A stretch of DNA of 50,152 nt, taken from positions 1 to 50,152 of the IMG/VR virus record IMGVR_UViG_3300048590_001393; one strand, written 5' to 3'. The notes under the pieces are model-generated. The model searched no databases, had not been told where the DNA came from, and was given only the letters and a program-made list of their open reading frames with translations. Shown in pieces: positions 1-7,267 of this stretch. A program made the translations under genes and the position numbers. How positions within the stretch are numbered: the first letter of the stretch is position 1; every line of letters starts with the position of its first letter. The stretch is from a virus.

Positions 1-207
1 ATGACCCCTCCTCCTTCCCCACACCCACCAACAAACCCATGGCCGCTGTCCAACTACTCCGAAACCGCCCTGAACGGCATACGCCGGTCTCTGGCCAGGT
101 GGATACCCCAAGGGCATCTGGAGCGGGAGTGGGCAAAGCAAAAACAGAAGGATCTCAAGGCGGAGATGCTGCGCCGGGAGACCGAGGAGGTGGAAGGCTC
201 CCTATGA
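1..207 (+). CDS. Small hypothetical protein, start uncertain
   Basis: 68 codons if read from base 1. From about base 46 the frame uses codons ending mostly in G or C, as in the neighbouring genes, and ends in a charged, probably helical tail (KQKDLKAEMLRRETEEV). The first dozen residues are proline-rich and come from a stretch (CTCCTCC...CCACCAACAAACCC) that looks like the untranslated leaders of other genes here. The true start may therefore lie before the window or be misread. An ATG at 39 opens another frame, but its protein is glycine- and proline-rich and unlikely. The stop (205-207) lies 15 bases before the next start. No family recognised. Confidence 0.45.
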   Translation: MTPPPSPHPPTNPWPLSNYSETALNGIRRSLARWIPQGHLEREWAKQKQKDLKAEMLRRETEEVEGSL

Positions 208-222
208 ACCAACTCTCACCGA

Positions 223-462
223 ATGCCTGACTATGAAAACGACCCCATCCTTGAACCAGCCGACATCCCGGTCGGATACGAACTCGTGGCCGAATGCGGT
301 TGCTGCCGCCAGGAAGCCTTGCGCCTTGCCAGCCGGATCAGAGAACGCCGCCCAGCATCAGCCGTGCAGTGCGGATGCCGCCGATACTCAGTGTGGGCGG
401 AACGCGATCCACGGTGGCCTAAGCCTCTCCAAGCTCCCCAAGGAGGATTTCAGCAGGCTTGA
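223..462 (+). CDS. Small cysteine-rich hypothetical protein
   Basis: 79 codons starting at ATG 223. An acidic N-terminus (PDYENDPILEPADIP) is followed by a cysteine-rich middle with CGCC near residue 26 and CGC near residue 50, which could bind a metal ion. The last 20 residues are proline/glutamine-rich and less protein-like. A 12-base direct repeat (406-417 and 461-472) encodes Asp-Pro-Arg-Trp in this frame and again in the next gene's frame, so the 3' end may have been altered by a small duplication. No family recognised. Confidence 0.45.
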   Translation: MPDYENDPILEPADIPVGYELVAECGCCRQEALRLASRIRERRPASAVQCGCRRYSVWAERDPRWPKPLQAPQGGFQQA

Positions 463-472
463 TCCACGGTGG
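406..472 (+). repeat. 12-base direct repeat pair, 55 bases apart
   Basis: GATCCACGGTGG occurs at 406-417 and 461-472. It spells Asp-Pro-Arg-Trp in frame 1 at the first copy and in frame 2 at the second. The 55-base offset is not a multiple of three. Removing one unit would fuse the cysteine-rich frame upstream to the membrane-protein frame downstream. Confidence 0.7.
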
Positions 473-496
473 GTGCAGGAACTCGCTCACCGCTCG

Positions 497-673
497 ATGT
501 GGTCCTGCATGATGCTGGCTTTCCTCGCAGGCAACCTCTCATTCCTGACCGCCTTCCTTGCTCGTGATGGCTCCATCGTGGCCGCCATCGCCTGTGCCCT
601 GCCCGCCTCGCGGCTGTGGGCTCTGGCCATCCGCAGCTACTGCCGCGCCAAGCGCATGCTGGCGAGTCTCTGA
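497..673 (+). CDS. Small predicted membrane protein
   Basis: 58 codons from ATG 497. Coding-like codon use in this frame extends upstream to about 400, so GTG 473 or a fused reading with the previous gene is also possible. Two hydrophobic stretches are visible, CMMLAFLAGNLSFLTAFLA and SIVAAIACALPASRLWALAI, separated by RDG. The C-terminus is basic (RSYCRAKRMLASL). This is the pattern of a two-helix membrane hairpin. Its position in the early block argues against a lysis role, and function is unknown. Confidence 0.45.
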   Translation: MWSCMMLAFLAGNLSFLTAFLARDGSIVAAIACALPASRLWALAIRSYCRAKRMLASL

Positions 674-703
674 ACCCTCTCCCAAAACCAACCAACGACA
701 CCA

Positions 704-889
704 ATGACAACTGAACTCCAAAAAGAAGCTGCCGAAATCATTCGGCAGGCAATCGCCTACGTGGAAGCCGGGTTTAGCCCAGGCGAACTATCGGGCGACG
801 AAACCATAATCTCCACACAGGCGGACGACGGACCAATCGCAACCTTCAACATCGCGGATGCCAGAGACTTGCTTGAGCGCCTCTCCTAA
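704..889 (+). CDS. Small acidic hypothetical protein
   Basis: 61 codons, starting at ATG 704 after a CCCTCTCCC...ACCAACCAA leader with no Shine-Dalgarno sequence. The protein is acidic and probably helical at both ends (TTELQKEAAEIIRQAIAYVE and NIADARDLLERLS), with a DETIISTQADDGP middle. No family recognised. It lies just upstream of the recombination cassette and is probably expressed with it. Confidence 0.6.
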   Translation: MTTELQKEAAEIIRQAIAYVEAGFSPGELSGDETIISTQADDGPIATFNIADARDLLERLS

Positions 890-920
890 ACTCTCTCCTT
901 CACCCAACCAACCAACCAAT

Positions 921-1727
921 ATGTCAACGACAACTGAAAATCAAACCCTGATCCTGTCCGGTAAGGGGTATGAACTGACCGTAGCGCCAGAAGCAGAAGC
1001 CATGAAGGCGGAGCTTCTGAAACACGCCTCCCTCGTGGTGGAAGTGTCCAACGAAAGCGACTCCGAAGCCGCTCGCTCGCAAATCAAGAAGCTGGCCGCC
1101 ATGCGCAACGCGGTGGAGAAGTCCCGCAAGATTGTGAAAGATCCCGTGCTGCAAGTCGGCAAGGACATCGACGCGAAGGCGTCCGAGTTCGCCGCCGACA
1201 TCCACGCCGAAGAGAAGCGCATCACAAAGCTGGTCGAGGAGCACGCCGCCAAGGCGGAAGCCGAACGCCAACGGATCATGCGCGAGATGGAAGCCAAGCG
1301 CCGTGAGGAGGAACGTCAGGCACGCGAAGCCGAAGCCGCACGCGCCAAGGCAGAGCGCGAAGCAGAAGAGGCACGCGCCAAGGCAGAAGCTGCTCTTTGG
1401 GCTGACGATGAGGACGAAGCGGCCAAGGACGCCGAAGCTGCCCGCATCGCCCAGGAAGAAGCCGCCAAGAAAGCAGCCGAAGAAGAGGCTGCCCGCGAAG
1501 CCGTGAAGCCGGTTCTGGAACTGGTGCCCGCGAAAGCAACCGGAGTGAAGTTTACCTACGACTTTGAAGTGACCGACATCCACGCGCTCTACCGCTACGC
1601 GTCCAGCCTCGTGAAGATGGAAGCCAAGCGCTCCAAGATTCTGGAGCACCTGAAAGAACTACCCACCGCAGATCCGGAGATTCCAGGCCTGCGCGTCTTC
1701 AAGAAACCAGTCGTTTCCACCAGATGA
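921..1727 (+). CDS. Coiled-coil protein upstream of RecT
   Basis: 268 residues. ATG 921 is chosen over an in-frame upstream start because a CCAACCAACCAAT leader ends directly before it. Residues 1-110 are mixed, with repeated Lys/Glu helices. Residues from about 110 to 200 are an almost uninterrupted Ala/Glu/Lys/Arg coiled coil (EEERQAREAEAARAKAE and similar). The C-terminal 65 residues (VTDIHALYRYASSLVKME...LKELPTADPEIPGLRVF) look globular. Proteins of this shape often sit beside RecT and YqaJ genes in phages, so a helper role in recombination is inferred. No catalytic motif is visible. The stop overlaps the next ATG (ATGA at 1724). Confidence 0.8.
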   Translation: MSTTTENQTLILSGKGYELTVAPEAEAMKAELLKHASLVVEVSNESDSEAARSQIKKLAAMRNAVEKSRKIVKDPVLQVGKDIDAKASEFAADIHAEEKRITKLVEEHAAKAEAERQRIMREMEAKRREEERQAREAEAARAKAEREAEEARAKAEAALWADDEDEAAKDAEAARIAQEEAAKKAAEEEAAREAVKPVLELVPAKATGVKFTYDFEVTDIHALYRYASSLVKMEAKRSKILEHLKELPTADPEIPGLRVFKKPVVSTR

Positions 1728-1825
1728 ACACTCCCCGCGCCTGCCAGTAGCTGGCCGATGCCTACGGGCTGCCAGTGAAGGGAAAGCGGCAGGCACCCAC
1801 TCTCACAAACCAACCGAAAACATGA
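1724..1825 (+). pseudogene. Tiny reading frame with in-frame TAG, fitted between two genes
   Basis: An ATG at 1724 overlaps the stop of the coiled-coil gene. The same frame ends in a TGA at 1823-1825 that overlaps the recT ATG. The ATGA junctions at both ends are typical of real genes in this genome. The frame of 33 codons is broken by TAG at 1748-1750. It reads MNTPRACQ, stop, then LADAYGLPVKGKRQ and a CCAACC-type leader. The second part resembles the core of a SAP helix-extended-loop-helix motif. It may be a decayed gene, a point mutation (GAG to TAG) or an amber-suppressed gene. Confidence 0.35.
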
Positions 1826-2724
1826 GCAACGAAATCATACTCAGCAACGAAACGCAGGCCTTCGAGCTTCTGCAACGCAAAGCAAACCTGCTATCCACAT
1901 CCACCCTTGTTCCCAAGGAGTTCCAAGGCAACATGGCCAACTGCGCCATTGGCCTGAACATCGCAAAGCGCCTTGGTGCTGACGAGTTCATGGTCCTGCA
2001 GAACATCGACATCATCCATGGCCGCCCGTCGTTCCGCGCAACCTTCCTGATCGCCATGGTGAATGCCAGCGGGCGATTCTCGCCATTGCAGTTCCGCATG
2101 GAAGGGCAAGGAGATACCCGCTCGTGCGTGGCGCATACCACCGTCCTCTCTTCGGGCGAAGTTGTGGAAGGTCCGGCCATCACGATGGCAATGGCCAAAG
2201 CGGAAGGCTGGAGCACAAAGAATGGCAGCAAGTGGCTGACCATGCCGGAACTGATGCTCCGCTATCGCGCCGCGGCATTCTTCGCCCGCATCTACGCGCC
2301 AGACATCACCCTTGGCATGCAGACCAGCGAGGAACTTTACGACACTGAGCCGACCATGCGCAACGTCACGCCGACCACGGCAGCGCCGAAGATCGAAGGC
2401 AACCCCTACGAGGAGCCCGCCAAGCCGAAGGCCGCGACCAAGCCGAAGGCAGCAGACAAGCAGGAGGCCGAAGTCGCACCAGAGCCCGCCGTGGAGCCCG
2501 AGGTTCTCGACTACCCTTCCCGCGTGGAAATGGTGAAGGACATCAAGGAGACGTGGAAAAAAGCGGAAATCAACGGGCTTCCCGCCGCCGAAGCCATCTA
2601 CAAGAAGAATGGCCTGCTGCCTCCGGATATGACGCTCTCGAAACTGAACGACGCGGAAGTGGCCCTGATCTGGAAGGCCGGTGCCGACGCCCTGAAAGTC
2701 AACAAGGATGGTGACGCGCAATGA
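1822..2724 (+). CDS. recT: RecT-family single-strand annealing protein
   Basis: 300 residues. RecT proteins bind single-stranded DNA and anneal complementary strands in phage recombination, together with a 5'-3' exonuclease. Hallmarks seen here are the helical N-terminus (QAFELLQRKANLLSTSTLVP), the core GRPSFRATFLIAMVNASGRF at about residues 71-90, a conserved AKAEGWSTKNGSKW segment and a TMPELMLRYRAAAFFARIYAPD block, followed by GMQTSEELYD. Residues 185-235 form a Lys/Pro/Ala/Glu linker, and a helical C-terminal domain follows. The start follows a CAAACCAACCGAAAAC leader. The YqaJ-type exonuclease gene about 600 bases downstream is the expected partner. The stop overlaps the next start. Confidence 0.93.
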   Translation: MSNEIILSNETQAFELLQRKANLLSTSTLVPKEFQGNMANCAIGLNIAKRLGADEFMVLQNIDIIHGRPSFRATFLIAMVNASGRFSPLQFRMEGQGDTRSCVAHTTVLSSGEVVEGPAITMAMAKAEGWSTKNGSKWLTMPELMLRYRAAAFFARIYAPDITLGMQTSEELYDTEPTMRNVTPTTAAPKIEGNPYEEPAKPKAATKPKAADKQEAEVAPEPAVEPEVLDYPSRVEMVKDIKETWKKAEINGLPAAEAIYKKNGLLPPDMTLSKLNDAEVALIWKAGADALKVNKDGDAQ

Positions 2725-2960
2725 ACCCGTTCCTCGAACAACTGCGCGGCAACATCCTGACCCCAGCGGAAGTCAACCGCCTGCGCCGCGCCGAACTCCG
2801 CCGCCGCGCCATCCGCAAGCGTGTTGTCCTCGATCGCTGCCGCACCCAGTCGCTCGAAGCCAAGGCAAAGCTGATCGTCACGCCCAAGGGCAAGAACGGA
2901 CGGAGCATGAATGTCGCGCTACTGGCACAGCACGGCATCAAGAAAGGGGGGCAGCCATGA
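2721..2960 (+). CDS. Small basic hypothetical protein
   Basis: 79 residues, with ATGA overlap to recT upstream and to the next gene downstream, so translation is probably coupled. It is very basic: residues 18-45 are arginine-rich (NRLRRAELRRRAIRKRVVLDR), followed by KGKNGRSMNVALLAQHGIKKGG. The basic character and its place between recT and the exonuclease suggest nucleic-acid binding, but this is inference. No known domain is recognised. Confidence 0.65.
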   Translation: MNPFLEQLRGNILTPAEVNRLRRAELRRRAIRKRVVLDRCRTQSLEAKAKLIVTPKGKNGRSMNVALLAQHGIKKGGQP

Positions 2961-3313
2961 GCGCCGACCTTTGGATGGGACTAGCCATCGGGTTAGCGGC
3001 CCCATGGCTACTGTTCCTTTTCTTCTCCGGCAAGCCGCAGCAAAAGCGGAACCTCGAAGACGCGAACGAGCTTCTGCGCGAGCGCAACCGGATCGGCGCG
3101 GAGATGCTGGATGTGCAGTGGGAGTTGTGGAGGAAAACACCGCCACGCCGCGAGCAGATCGCACGCTTGGCACTGCAAGGATATCTAGCCGGACGCATGC
3201 ACGATGACCGCGAAATGAAGCCGGGAGCCGCGCATCACAAATACATAGCAGAATCCTGTCTGCGATATACCGACGCATTGATTACTGCCTTGGATGGAAA
3301 GGAGGGCATGTGA
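2957..3313 (+). CDS. Single-pass membrane-anchored hypothetical protein
   Basis: 118 residues. ATG 2957 lies just behind a GGGGGG Shine-Dalgarno-like run. The N-terminus has one hydrophobic helix (LWMGLAIGLAAPWLLFLFFS, about residues 5-24). A charged cytoplasmic-type helix (RNLEDANELLRERNRIGAEM) and a helical tail follow. It has ATGA overlap upstream and shares its stop with the GTG of the exonuclease gene. Function unknown. A membrane protein inside a recombination cassette is unusual. Confidence 0.65.
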   Translation: MSADLWMGLAIGLAAPWLLFLFFSGKPQQKRNLEDANELLRERNRIGAEMLDVQWELWRKTPPRREQIARLALQGYLAGRMHDDREMKPGAAHHKYIAESCLRYTDALITALDGKEGM

Positions 3314-4011
3314 AAATTCACACGTTCGACCAATACAGCCCCGAATGGTGGGCTGCGCGTAAAGGGGTCATCACGGCATCCGAGGTTGGCGCGTTCGTCG
3401 TCAACTCCGGCAAGGTGGCAGAGAAAGCCCGCACCAAGCTCCTCTGCAAGAAGCTGGGAGAACACGCCGGCCAATTCGAGGAAGTGTTTCCTAACGACGC
3501 GATGAAACGCGGCACCGCCCTGGAGCCGTTCGCACGCAAGGCATACGCTGACCTGATGGGCTACGAGGTAACGGAAGTCGGATTTATTTCCCACGACCAT
3601 CTACCGCTTGGATGCTCCCCCGATGGCCTGATCTACGAGGGTGCGCTGATCAAGCACGGCCTCGAAATCAAGTGCCCCAGCGCCGCAACACATATCTCGT
3701 GGCTGATGGCTGACGAACTCCCCGACGACTACGCGTGGCAGGTCCACATGAGCATGATCCTCGCCCAAGCGGATCGGTGGGACTTCTTTGCTTACTGCCC
3801 GCTCGCCACGTTCCAGAAGGAGCGAGAAGCGTGGACCGTCCGCGACATCGAAGAGGGAGCCATCCCGCCGTTTCACAAGATCGTTCACCGCTCACGCTTC
3901 ACCGATGACCTTGAACGCGGATTGAAAAAACTCTGCGAACAATACGCGGACATGAAGCAGCGCATGGCGCGCCTTTACTCGGAAGTGTATGAAAGGAGGG
4001 CTGTCGCATGA
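3310..4011 (+). CDS. YqaJ/lambda-exonuclease-family 5'-3' exonuclease
   Basis: 233 residues with a GTG start at 3310 behind GGAGGG, overlapping the previous stop. The fold is the PD-(D/E)xK exonuclease of phage recombination systems, which resects DNA ends so that the annealase can load. Visible marks are the N-terminal SPEWWAARKGVITASEVG segment, RGTALEPFARKAY (helix with the conserved Glu), GCSPDGLI (metal-binding Asp), GLEIKCP (catalytic Glu-x-Lys) and YAWQVHMSM (Gln of the YqaJ motif). All catalytic residues are present and the length is normal. With RecT it forms a two-component recombination pair. Confidence 0.92.
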   Translation: MKIHTFDQYSPEWWAARKGVITASEVGAFVVNSGKVAEKARTKLLCKKLGEHAGQFEEVFPNDAMKRGTALEPFARKAYADLMGYEVTEVGFISHDHLPLGCSPDGLIYEGALIKHGLEIKCPSAATHISWLMADELPDDYAWQVHMSMILAQADRWDFFAYCPLATFQKEREAWTVRDIEEGAIPPFHKIVHRSRFTDDLERGLKKLCEQYADMKQRMARLYSEVYERRAVA

Positions 4012-4178
4012 GGCTGTCCCCCGAAGAGATGGAAGCCGCCAAGCGTGCCGCGCGCCGCCTGCATTGCCCTGGAGACATCGCAGGCAAGCACACGCTCCAG
4101 AAGGCGGTAGCCGAAGGGAAGCACCTCGTGTGGCGCTGCGTGAAGTGCGGATTTGAACCCGAACAAAAGAACCCATGA
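4008..4178 (+). CDS. Small protein with a Cys-x-x-Cys motif
   Basis: 56 residues, translated by hand from ATG 4008. It has a GGAGG sequence upstream and ATGA overlaps at both ends. It starts RLSPEEMEAAKRAARRLH and then has HCPGDIAGKH and, near the end, WRCVKCGFE. The CVKC pair and the earlier HC could form a small zinc site. Codon use matches the neighbours. Function unknown. Confidence 0.55.
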   Translation: MRLSPEEMEAAKRAARRLHCPGDIAGKHTLQKAVAEGKHLVWRCVKCGFEPEQKNP

Positions 4179-4351
4179 CAATGACTATCGTATCCATATC
4201 CCGCGACACAGAGGTAGCCACGTTCGCCAGACGCGCCGCCGAAGCGTTCCAGAAAACCCCCTCGATCTACACATGGGCCGAAGGTGATCCAACGCCCGGC
4301 CAACTCCTCGCCAACGAACTCCCTCCCCTCAACCGCCCTCCATTTTATTAA
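4175..4351 (+). CDS. Small hypothetical protein
   Basis: 58 residues from ATG 4175, which overlaps the previous stop; a second ATG lies two codons later. The sequence TIVSISRDTEVATFARRAAE followed by a proline-rich tail (PTPGQLLANELPPLNRPPF) matches no family known to me. The overlap and codon use support it as a gene. Confidence 0.5.
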   Translation: MTMTIVSISRDTEVATFARRAAEAFQKTPSIYTWAEGDPTPGQLLANELPPLNRPPFY

Positions 4352-4357
4352 CTCACC

Positions 4358-4549
4358 ATGAATGCAACCATAACCCACGAACTGAACCGGATGCCTCGCA
4401 ACATCGAGCAGCAACTGTCCGAACTCGAGCTGAAGCACATGCGCCATCAAGACCTGATGGGCTGGCAGGAGTACCAAAAGGCCGAAGCGCGCCGCCGCCA
4501 TCGCTACGGCGAGAACAAATACAAGCCTATCCCCATCCTGCTTGTCTAA
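4358..4549 (+). CDS. Small basic helical hypothetical protein
   Basis: 63 residues. The middle is helical and charged (NIEQQLSELELKHMRHQDLMG), followed by an arginine-rich stretch (EARRRHRYGENKYKP). The start lies 6 bases behind the previous stop with the leader TTAACTCACC and no Shine-Dalgarno sequence. No function assigned. Confidence 0.55.
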   Translation: MNATITHELNRMPRNIEQQLSELELKHMRHQDLMGWQEYQKAEARRRHRYGENKYKPIPILLV

Positions 4550-4583
4550 GCCTCTCCCACAACCCCAACCCCACGATACCGAA

Positions 4584-5117
4584 ATGCAACTAAACTCGAT
4601 CCACATCGACAACAAGGCCGTCACCATGAATGTGGTGGCCAACAAAGACACCGACGACACCAACGACCTGGTGGAATCTAAAATCACAGCCAAGGAAGAA
4701 CCCCTTCCTTCGCTGACCAAGGCATGGAACGCGCTCCCCGCCGTGTTCTGTGAAATCCTCGAACTGGACGCTTCCTACACGGCAGGCCTGACCATCACCA
4801 AGATGGCCATCCGTCGCACGAAGCAGGGAACCCGCAGCGTGATACTGCATGCCACCAAGCAACTGGAATGCCGCTCGGAGTTTCTGCACACGATGTCCAC
4901 CCCGTGCGTGCAGATCGACAAGGCCGCGGATGGCGAATCCGGAGCCGTGGAGATTGACAAGAAGTTGGCCGCCGCTGTGCAGAAGGCGATTCTCGAATCT
5001 GAGAAATACATGCAAGGCGAGCGCAGCCAGACGCTTCTGGACTTCGACTCCGCCAAGGCAGCGCTGCAAGCAACCGCCGATCTAGGCAAAGATAGTCTGT
5101 TTGCCTCCGGAAACTGA
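4584..5117 (+). CDS. Conserved-type phage protein of the recombination cassette, function unknown
   Basis: 177 residues. ATG 4584 is chosen because it follows a CCTCTCCC...CCCCAACCCC leader of the type seen before several genes here. The core (AWNALPAVFCEILELD, then TKMAIRRTKQGTRSVILHATKQLE, then IDKAADGESGAVEIDKKLAAAV, ending ERSQTLLDF) resembles proteins of unknown function that accompany RecT/exonuclease pairs in other phages. It is followed by a hairpin terminator, so it is probably the last gene of the recombination transcript. Confidence 0.7.
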   Translation: MQLNSIHIDNKAVTMNVVANKDTDDTNDLVESKITAKEEPLPSLTKAWNALPAVFCEILELDASYTAGLTITKMAIRRTKQGTRSVILHATKQLECRSEFLHTMSTPCVQIDKAADGESGAVEIDKKLAAAVQKAILESEKYMQGERSQTLLDFDSAKAALQATADLGKDSLFASGN

Positions 5118-5129
5118 ACTCCAACCCCC

Positions 5130-5160
5130 GTGCCGTGGCGGGTTTCCACGGCACACCTTT
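5130..5160 (+). terminator. Hairpin terminator after the recombination cassette
   Basis: Perfect 9-base inverted repeat GTGCCGTGG (5130-5138) and CCACGGCAC (5146-5154) with a 7-base loop CGGGTTT, followed by ACCTTTTC. It begins 12 bases past the stop of the preceding gene. The T-run is short, so it may be a weak intrinsic terminator or an mRNA-stabilising hairpin. It also argues against starting the next gene at GTG 5135. Confidence 0.65.
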
Positions 5161-5167
5161 TCACCCC

Positions 5168-5827
5168 ATGTCCAACGTCCCTGCCAAATTAAAAGGAGTC
5201 GAGTTTGAAGACCTGTTGATGCAAGCCGCCAACAGGGAAGAGAAGAACGGTGCCCTAACGATGAGTCGCTATGGGGTAACACTTTCCTACCAGAATGGCC
5301 AAACGCTCGGGGTGCCATCTAAGCCGGATTTTGAGGGAGTTCTTGCCACCGGACGGCAGTTCATCATCGAAGCGAAGGTTTGCGGTGATCCCGCCTTTCC
5401 GATGGTGGCCAAGCAGATCAAGCCGAAGCAAGTCCAACACATGCTGGACCGCTCACGATTCAATGTGCCGTGCTTCCTTGTGATACACTTCACGGCCCGC
5501 GTGATGAAGACATTCACTGATCCGGCAATAACCATTGCCATCCCGGTATCTGATGCAGATCCACGCTGGCAACGCTTTGTGGATGCCCACGCCGAAGCCA
5601 AGCGCCAGAGCAAGGCACAAGGCAAACCCGTGGCACCAGCGCCACAGGGCGGCATCTCACGCGATGATGCGCACAGGGTCGGCATCCTCATCCCCTGGGT
5701 GACACCTAAGGGCTGCCGCAAAGCATTGCCAGATCTAATTGCATTCCTGTGGCCGGAAGCGCGTCGCTTGGAACTTCCAACTCTTTTTCCAGACAACGCC
5801 ACTCCTCATCCTCCTTCAAGTCTCTAA
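5168..5827 (+). CDS. RecU-like PD-(D/E)xK nuclease, probable Holliday-junction resolvase
   Basis: 219 residues from ATG 5168, which lies beyond the terminator hairpin. The N-terminal half carries GKxFE-like KGVEFEDLLMQA, then VPSKPDFEGVL (metal-binding Asp) and FIIEAKV (Glu-x-Lys), the order seen in RecU resolvases that cut four-way junctions. A KQIKPKQVQHMLDRS helix and a beta-strand VPCFLVIHF follow, again as in RecU. The C-terminal 70 residues are proline-rich and less conserved. Its position after the annealase and exonuclease genes fits processing of recombination or replication intermediates. RecU versus another nuclease of this fold cannot be settled here. Confidence 0.75.
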   Translation: MSNVPAKLKGVEFEDLLMQAANREEKNGALTMSRYGVTLSYQNGQTLGVPSKPDFEGVLATGRQFIIEAKVCGDPAFPMVAKQIKPKQVQHMLDRSRFNVPCFLVIHFTARVMKTFTDPAITIAIPVSDADPRWQRFVDAHAEAKRQSKAQGKPVAPAPQGGISRDDAHRVGILIPWVTPKGCRKALPDLIAFLWPEARRLELPTLFPDNATPHPPSSL

Positions 5828-5831
5828 CGAC

Positions 5832-6167
5832 ATGGAAAACAAAACTCACGCCGCCCCGCCGGTTCCTCTCACACGACTTGTTCGGCTTTGGGATTCGATC
5901 CGCTACAATCGCTACGCCCTATTTGCTGGCATCGTCTGGCGACCAGTCACCGGAGACGCTGGTGACTCATGGCTCCAAACATGGCGCAAATATCGCATGT
6001 CATGGAAAACCGCGTGGGAAGTAGCCTGCGTGATTTATCCTCCACCGACGCAGAGTCCATCCACCCCGAATCGAAGCCTTAAGACCATGAACCAAAATCA
6101 GACACAATCGAAGCCGCAAAGCGCTGAAGAACCCACAGATGAGGGGGTGGATGAGACGGCTTGTTAG
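5832..6167 (+). CDS. Hypothetical protein with amphipathic/hydrophobic core
   Basis: 111 residues from ATG 5832. Residues 14-65 look globular (RLVRLWDSIRYNRYALFAG, then WLQTWRKYRMSWKTAWEVAC). From residue 70 the protein becomes a low-complexity Pro/Ser/Gln/Glu tail. It is the only other frame here that ends in TAG. A shorter product restarted at ATG 6087 is possible. No family recognised. Confidence 0.5.
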   Translation: MENKTHAAPPVPLTRLVRLWDSIRYNRYALFAGIVWRPVTGDAGDSWLQTWRKYRMSWKTAWEVACVIYPPPTQSPSTPNRSLKTMNQNQTQSKPQSAEEPTDEGVDETAC

Positions 6168-6414
6168 GCTTCTTTTTGGGGGGCCGTCCACGGGCTTCGT
6201 GCGCCCGAGCTATACCCCAGAGCCGCCAATCAGACGCATGGATTGCTGCCCATACTGCCGAGCAAAAATTCAGTCATCGCAGATAATCGGCGTATCACGC
6301 AGAGGTCACGTTCACGCCGATAAACGTGAATGGACGTGTGGAACGATGATCCGCCGCGATTTCTTCCGCGAGGTCGAGGTCAAGATTGGTTCTAATTGTG
6401 AGCCTAACGCATAA
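6151..6414 (+). CDS. Small zinc-ribbon-type protein
   Basis: 87 residues. ATG 6151 is preferred over ATG 6139 because GAGGGGG lies just before it. A basic N-terminus is followed by CCPYCRAK near residue 31 and WTCG near residue 62. Three or four cysteines plus nearby histidines could form a zinc ribbon. A later start at 6238 (MDCCPYC) is also possible. It lies just upstream of the methyltransferase gene. Function unknown. Confidence 0.55.
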   Translation: MRRLVRLLFGGPSTGFVRPSYTPEPPIRRMDCCPYCRAKIQSSQIIGVSRRGHVHADKREWTCGTMIRRDFFREVEVKIGSNCEPNA

Positions 6415-6418
6415 GCTC

Positions 6419-7267
6419 ATGGACGCCGACCTAAAGACTCTCGAACTCGCGCAGGACGCTCCTCGGCGTTCCATGCAGCGCCTTGTTGTGCATCTTGATT
6501 TATTCAGTGGGATCGGCGGCTTCGCGCTTGCGGCTCAGATGGTGGGCGGAATCAAAACGGCGGCATTCTGTGAGATAGACCCATGGGCGCGGCAAGTCCT
6601 CACCAAGAACTTCCCAAACATCCCGATCTGCGAGGATGTGAAAACACTCAACCCGAAAAACTATGGAACAATCGACCTTATTACAGGCGGATACCCTTGC
6701 CAGCCTTTCAGTGCTGCCGGGGAACGACGCGGCGAAGAAGATGCTCGCCACCTCTGGCCAGAAATGCGCCGGATTATTGAAGCCGCACGACCCCGTTGGG
6801 TGCTTGCTGAAAATGTTGCTGGTCACATCAGCATGGGACTCGACGAGGTGCTTGCTGACCTGGATGCCATCGGCTACGCCGCGACTGCGACCGTTATTCC
6901 GGCTTGTGCCGTTGGTGCCATCCATCGACGGGATCGAGTATGGATTACTGCCCACGATAGTCGCCTCGGAATACCGTGGGACATCGAGGCCAAGATACCG
7001 AGGATCGAAAGCCTACAAGGGCGCGAAGATGGCGGAAGGCTTGCGCCGCTCCGAGACATGCCCGCTCTACCTGCATCCGGTCTTTGCCGAGCGAGTGATG
7101 GGATACCCCGAAGGGTGGACAGACTGCGAGGGCTTGGAAACGCCATCGTGCCGCAAGTCGCCGCCGAAATCCTCCGATGCATGATGCGCGTCGATTCTTT
7201 GCACAACGCCCAAGCGATGGCATCCGCCGACGAGAAAACTCCGACTACACCAGAAAATGAGCACTGA
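6419..7267 (+). CDS. DNA (cytosine-5) methyltransferase
   Basis: 282 residues from ATG 6419. It transfers a methyl group from S-adenosylmethionine to C5 of cytosine in DNA. Motif I DLFSGIGGF (residues 27-35), motif IV GGYPCQPFS with catalytic Cys94, motif VI AENV (Glu131), motif VIII HRRDRVW and motif X GLGNAIVPQ (residues 238-246) are all present. The target-recognition region between VIII and X is very short, so the protein is smaller than most relatives. No restriction gene lies nearby, so self-protection of phage DNA or blocking of host restriction is likely. The overlapping frame at 7083-7184 reads a second C5-methyltransferase-like ending (see findings). Confidence 0.92.
   Translation: MDADLKTLELAQDAPRRSMQRLVVHLDLFSGIGGFALAAQMVGGIKTAAFCEIDPWARQVLTKNFPNIPICEDVKTLNPKNYGTIDLITGGYPCQPFSAAGERRGEEDARHLWPEMRRIIEAARPRWVLAENVAGHISMGLDEVLADLDAIGYAATATVIPACAVGAIHRRDRVWITAHDSRLGIPWDIEAKIPRIESLQGREDGGRLAPLRDMPALPASGLCRASDGIPRRVDRLRGLGNAIVPQVAAEILRCMMRVDSLHNAQAMASADEKTPTTPENEH

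Noticed and set aside
1728-1821. Riboswitch or structured RNA before recT, suggested by GCCTGCC/GGCAGGC inverted repeats
   Set aside because: The repeats are about 40 bases apart with no conserved riboswitch core, and the stretch is better explained as the remains of a small coding frame with an ordinary leader.
5135-5827. GTG 5135 as start of the RecU-like gene
   Set aside because: The codon lies inside the stem of a perfect hairpin. The added residues are low in similarity to the family, while ATG 5168 gives a normal N-terminus.
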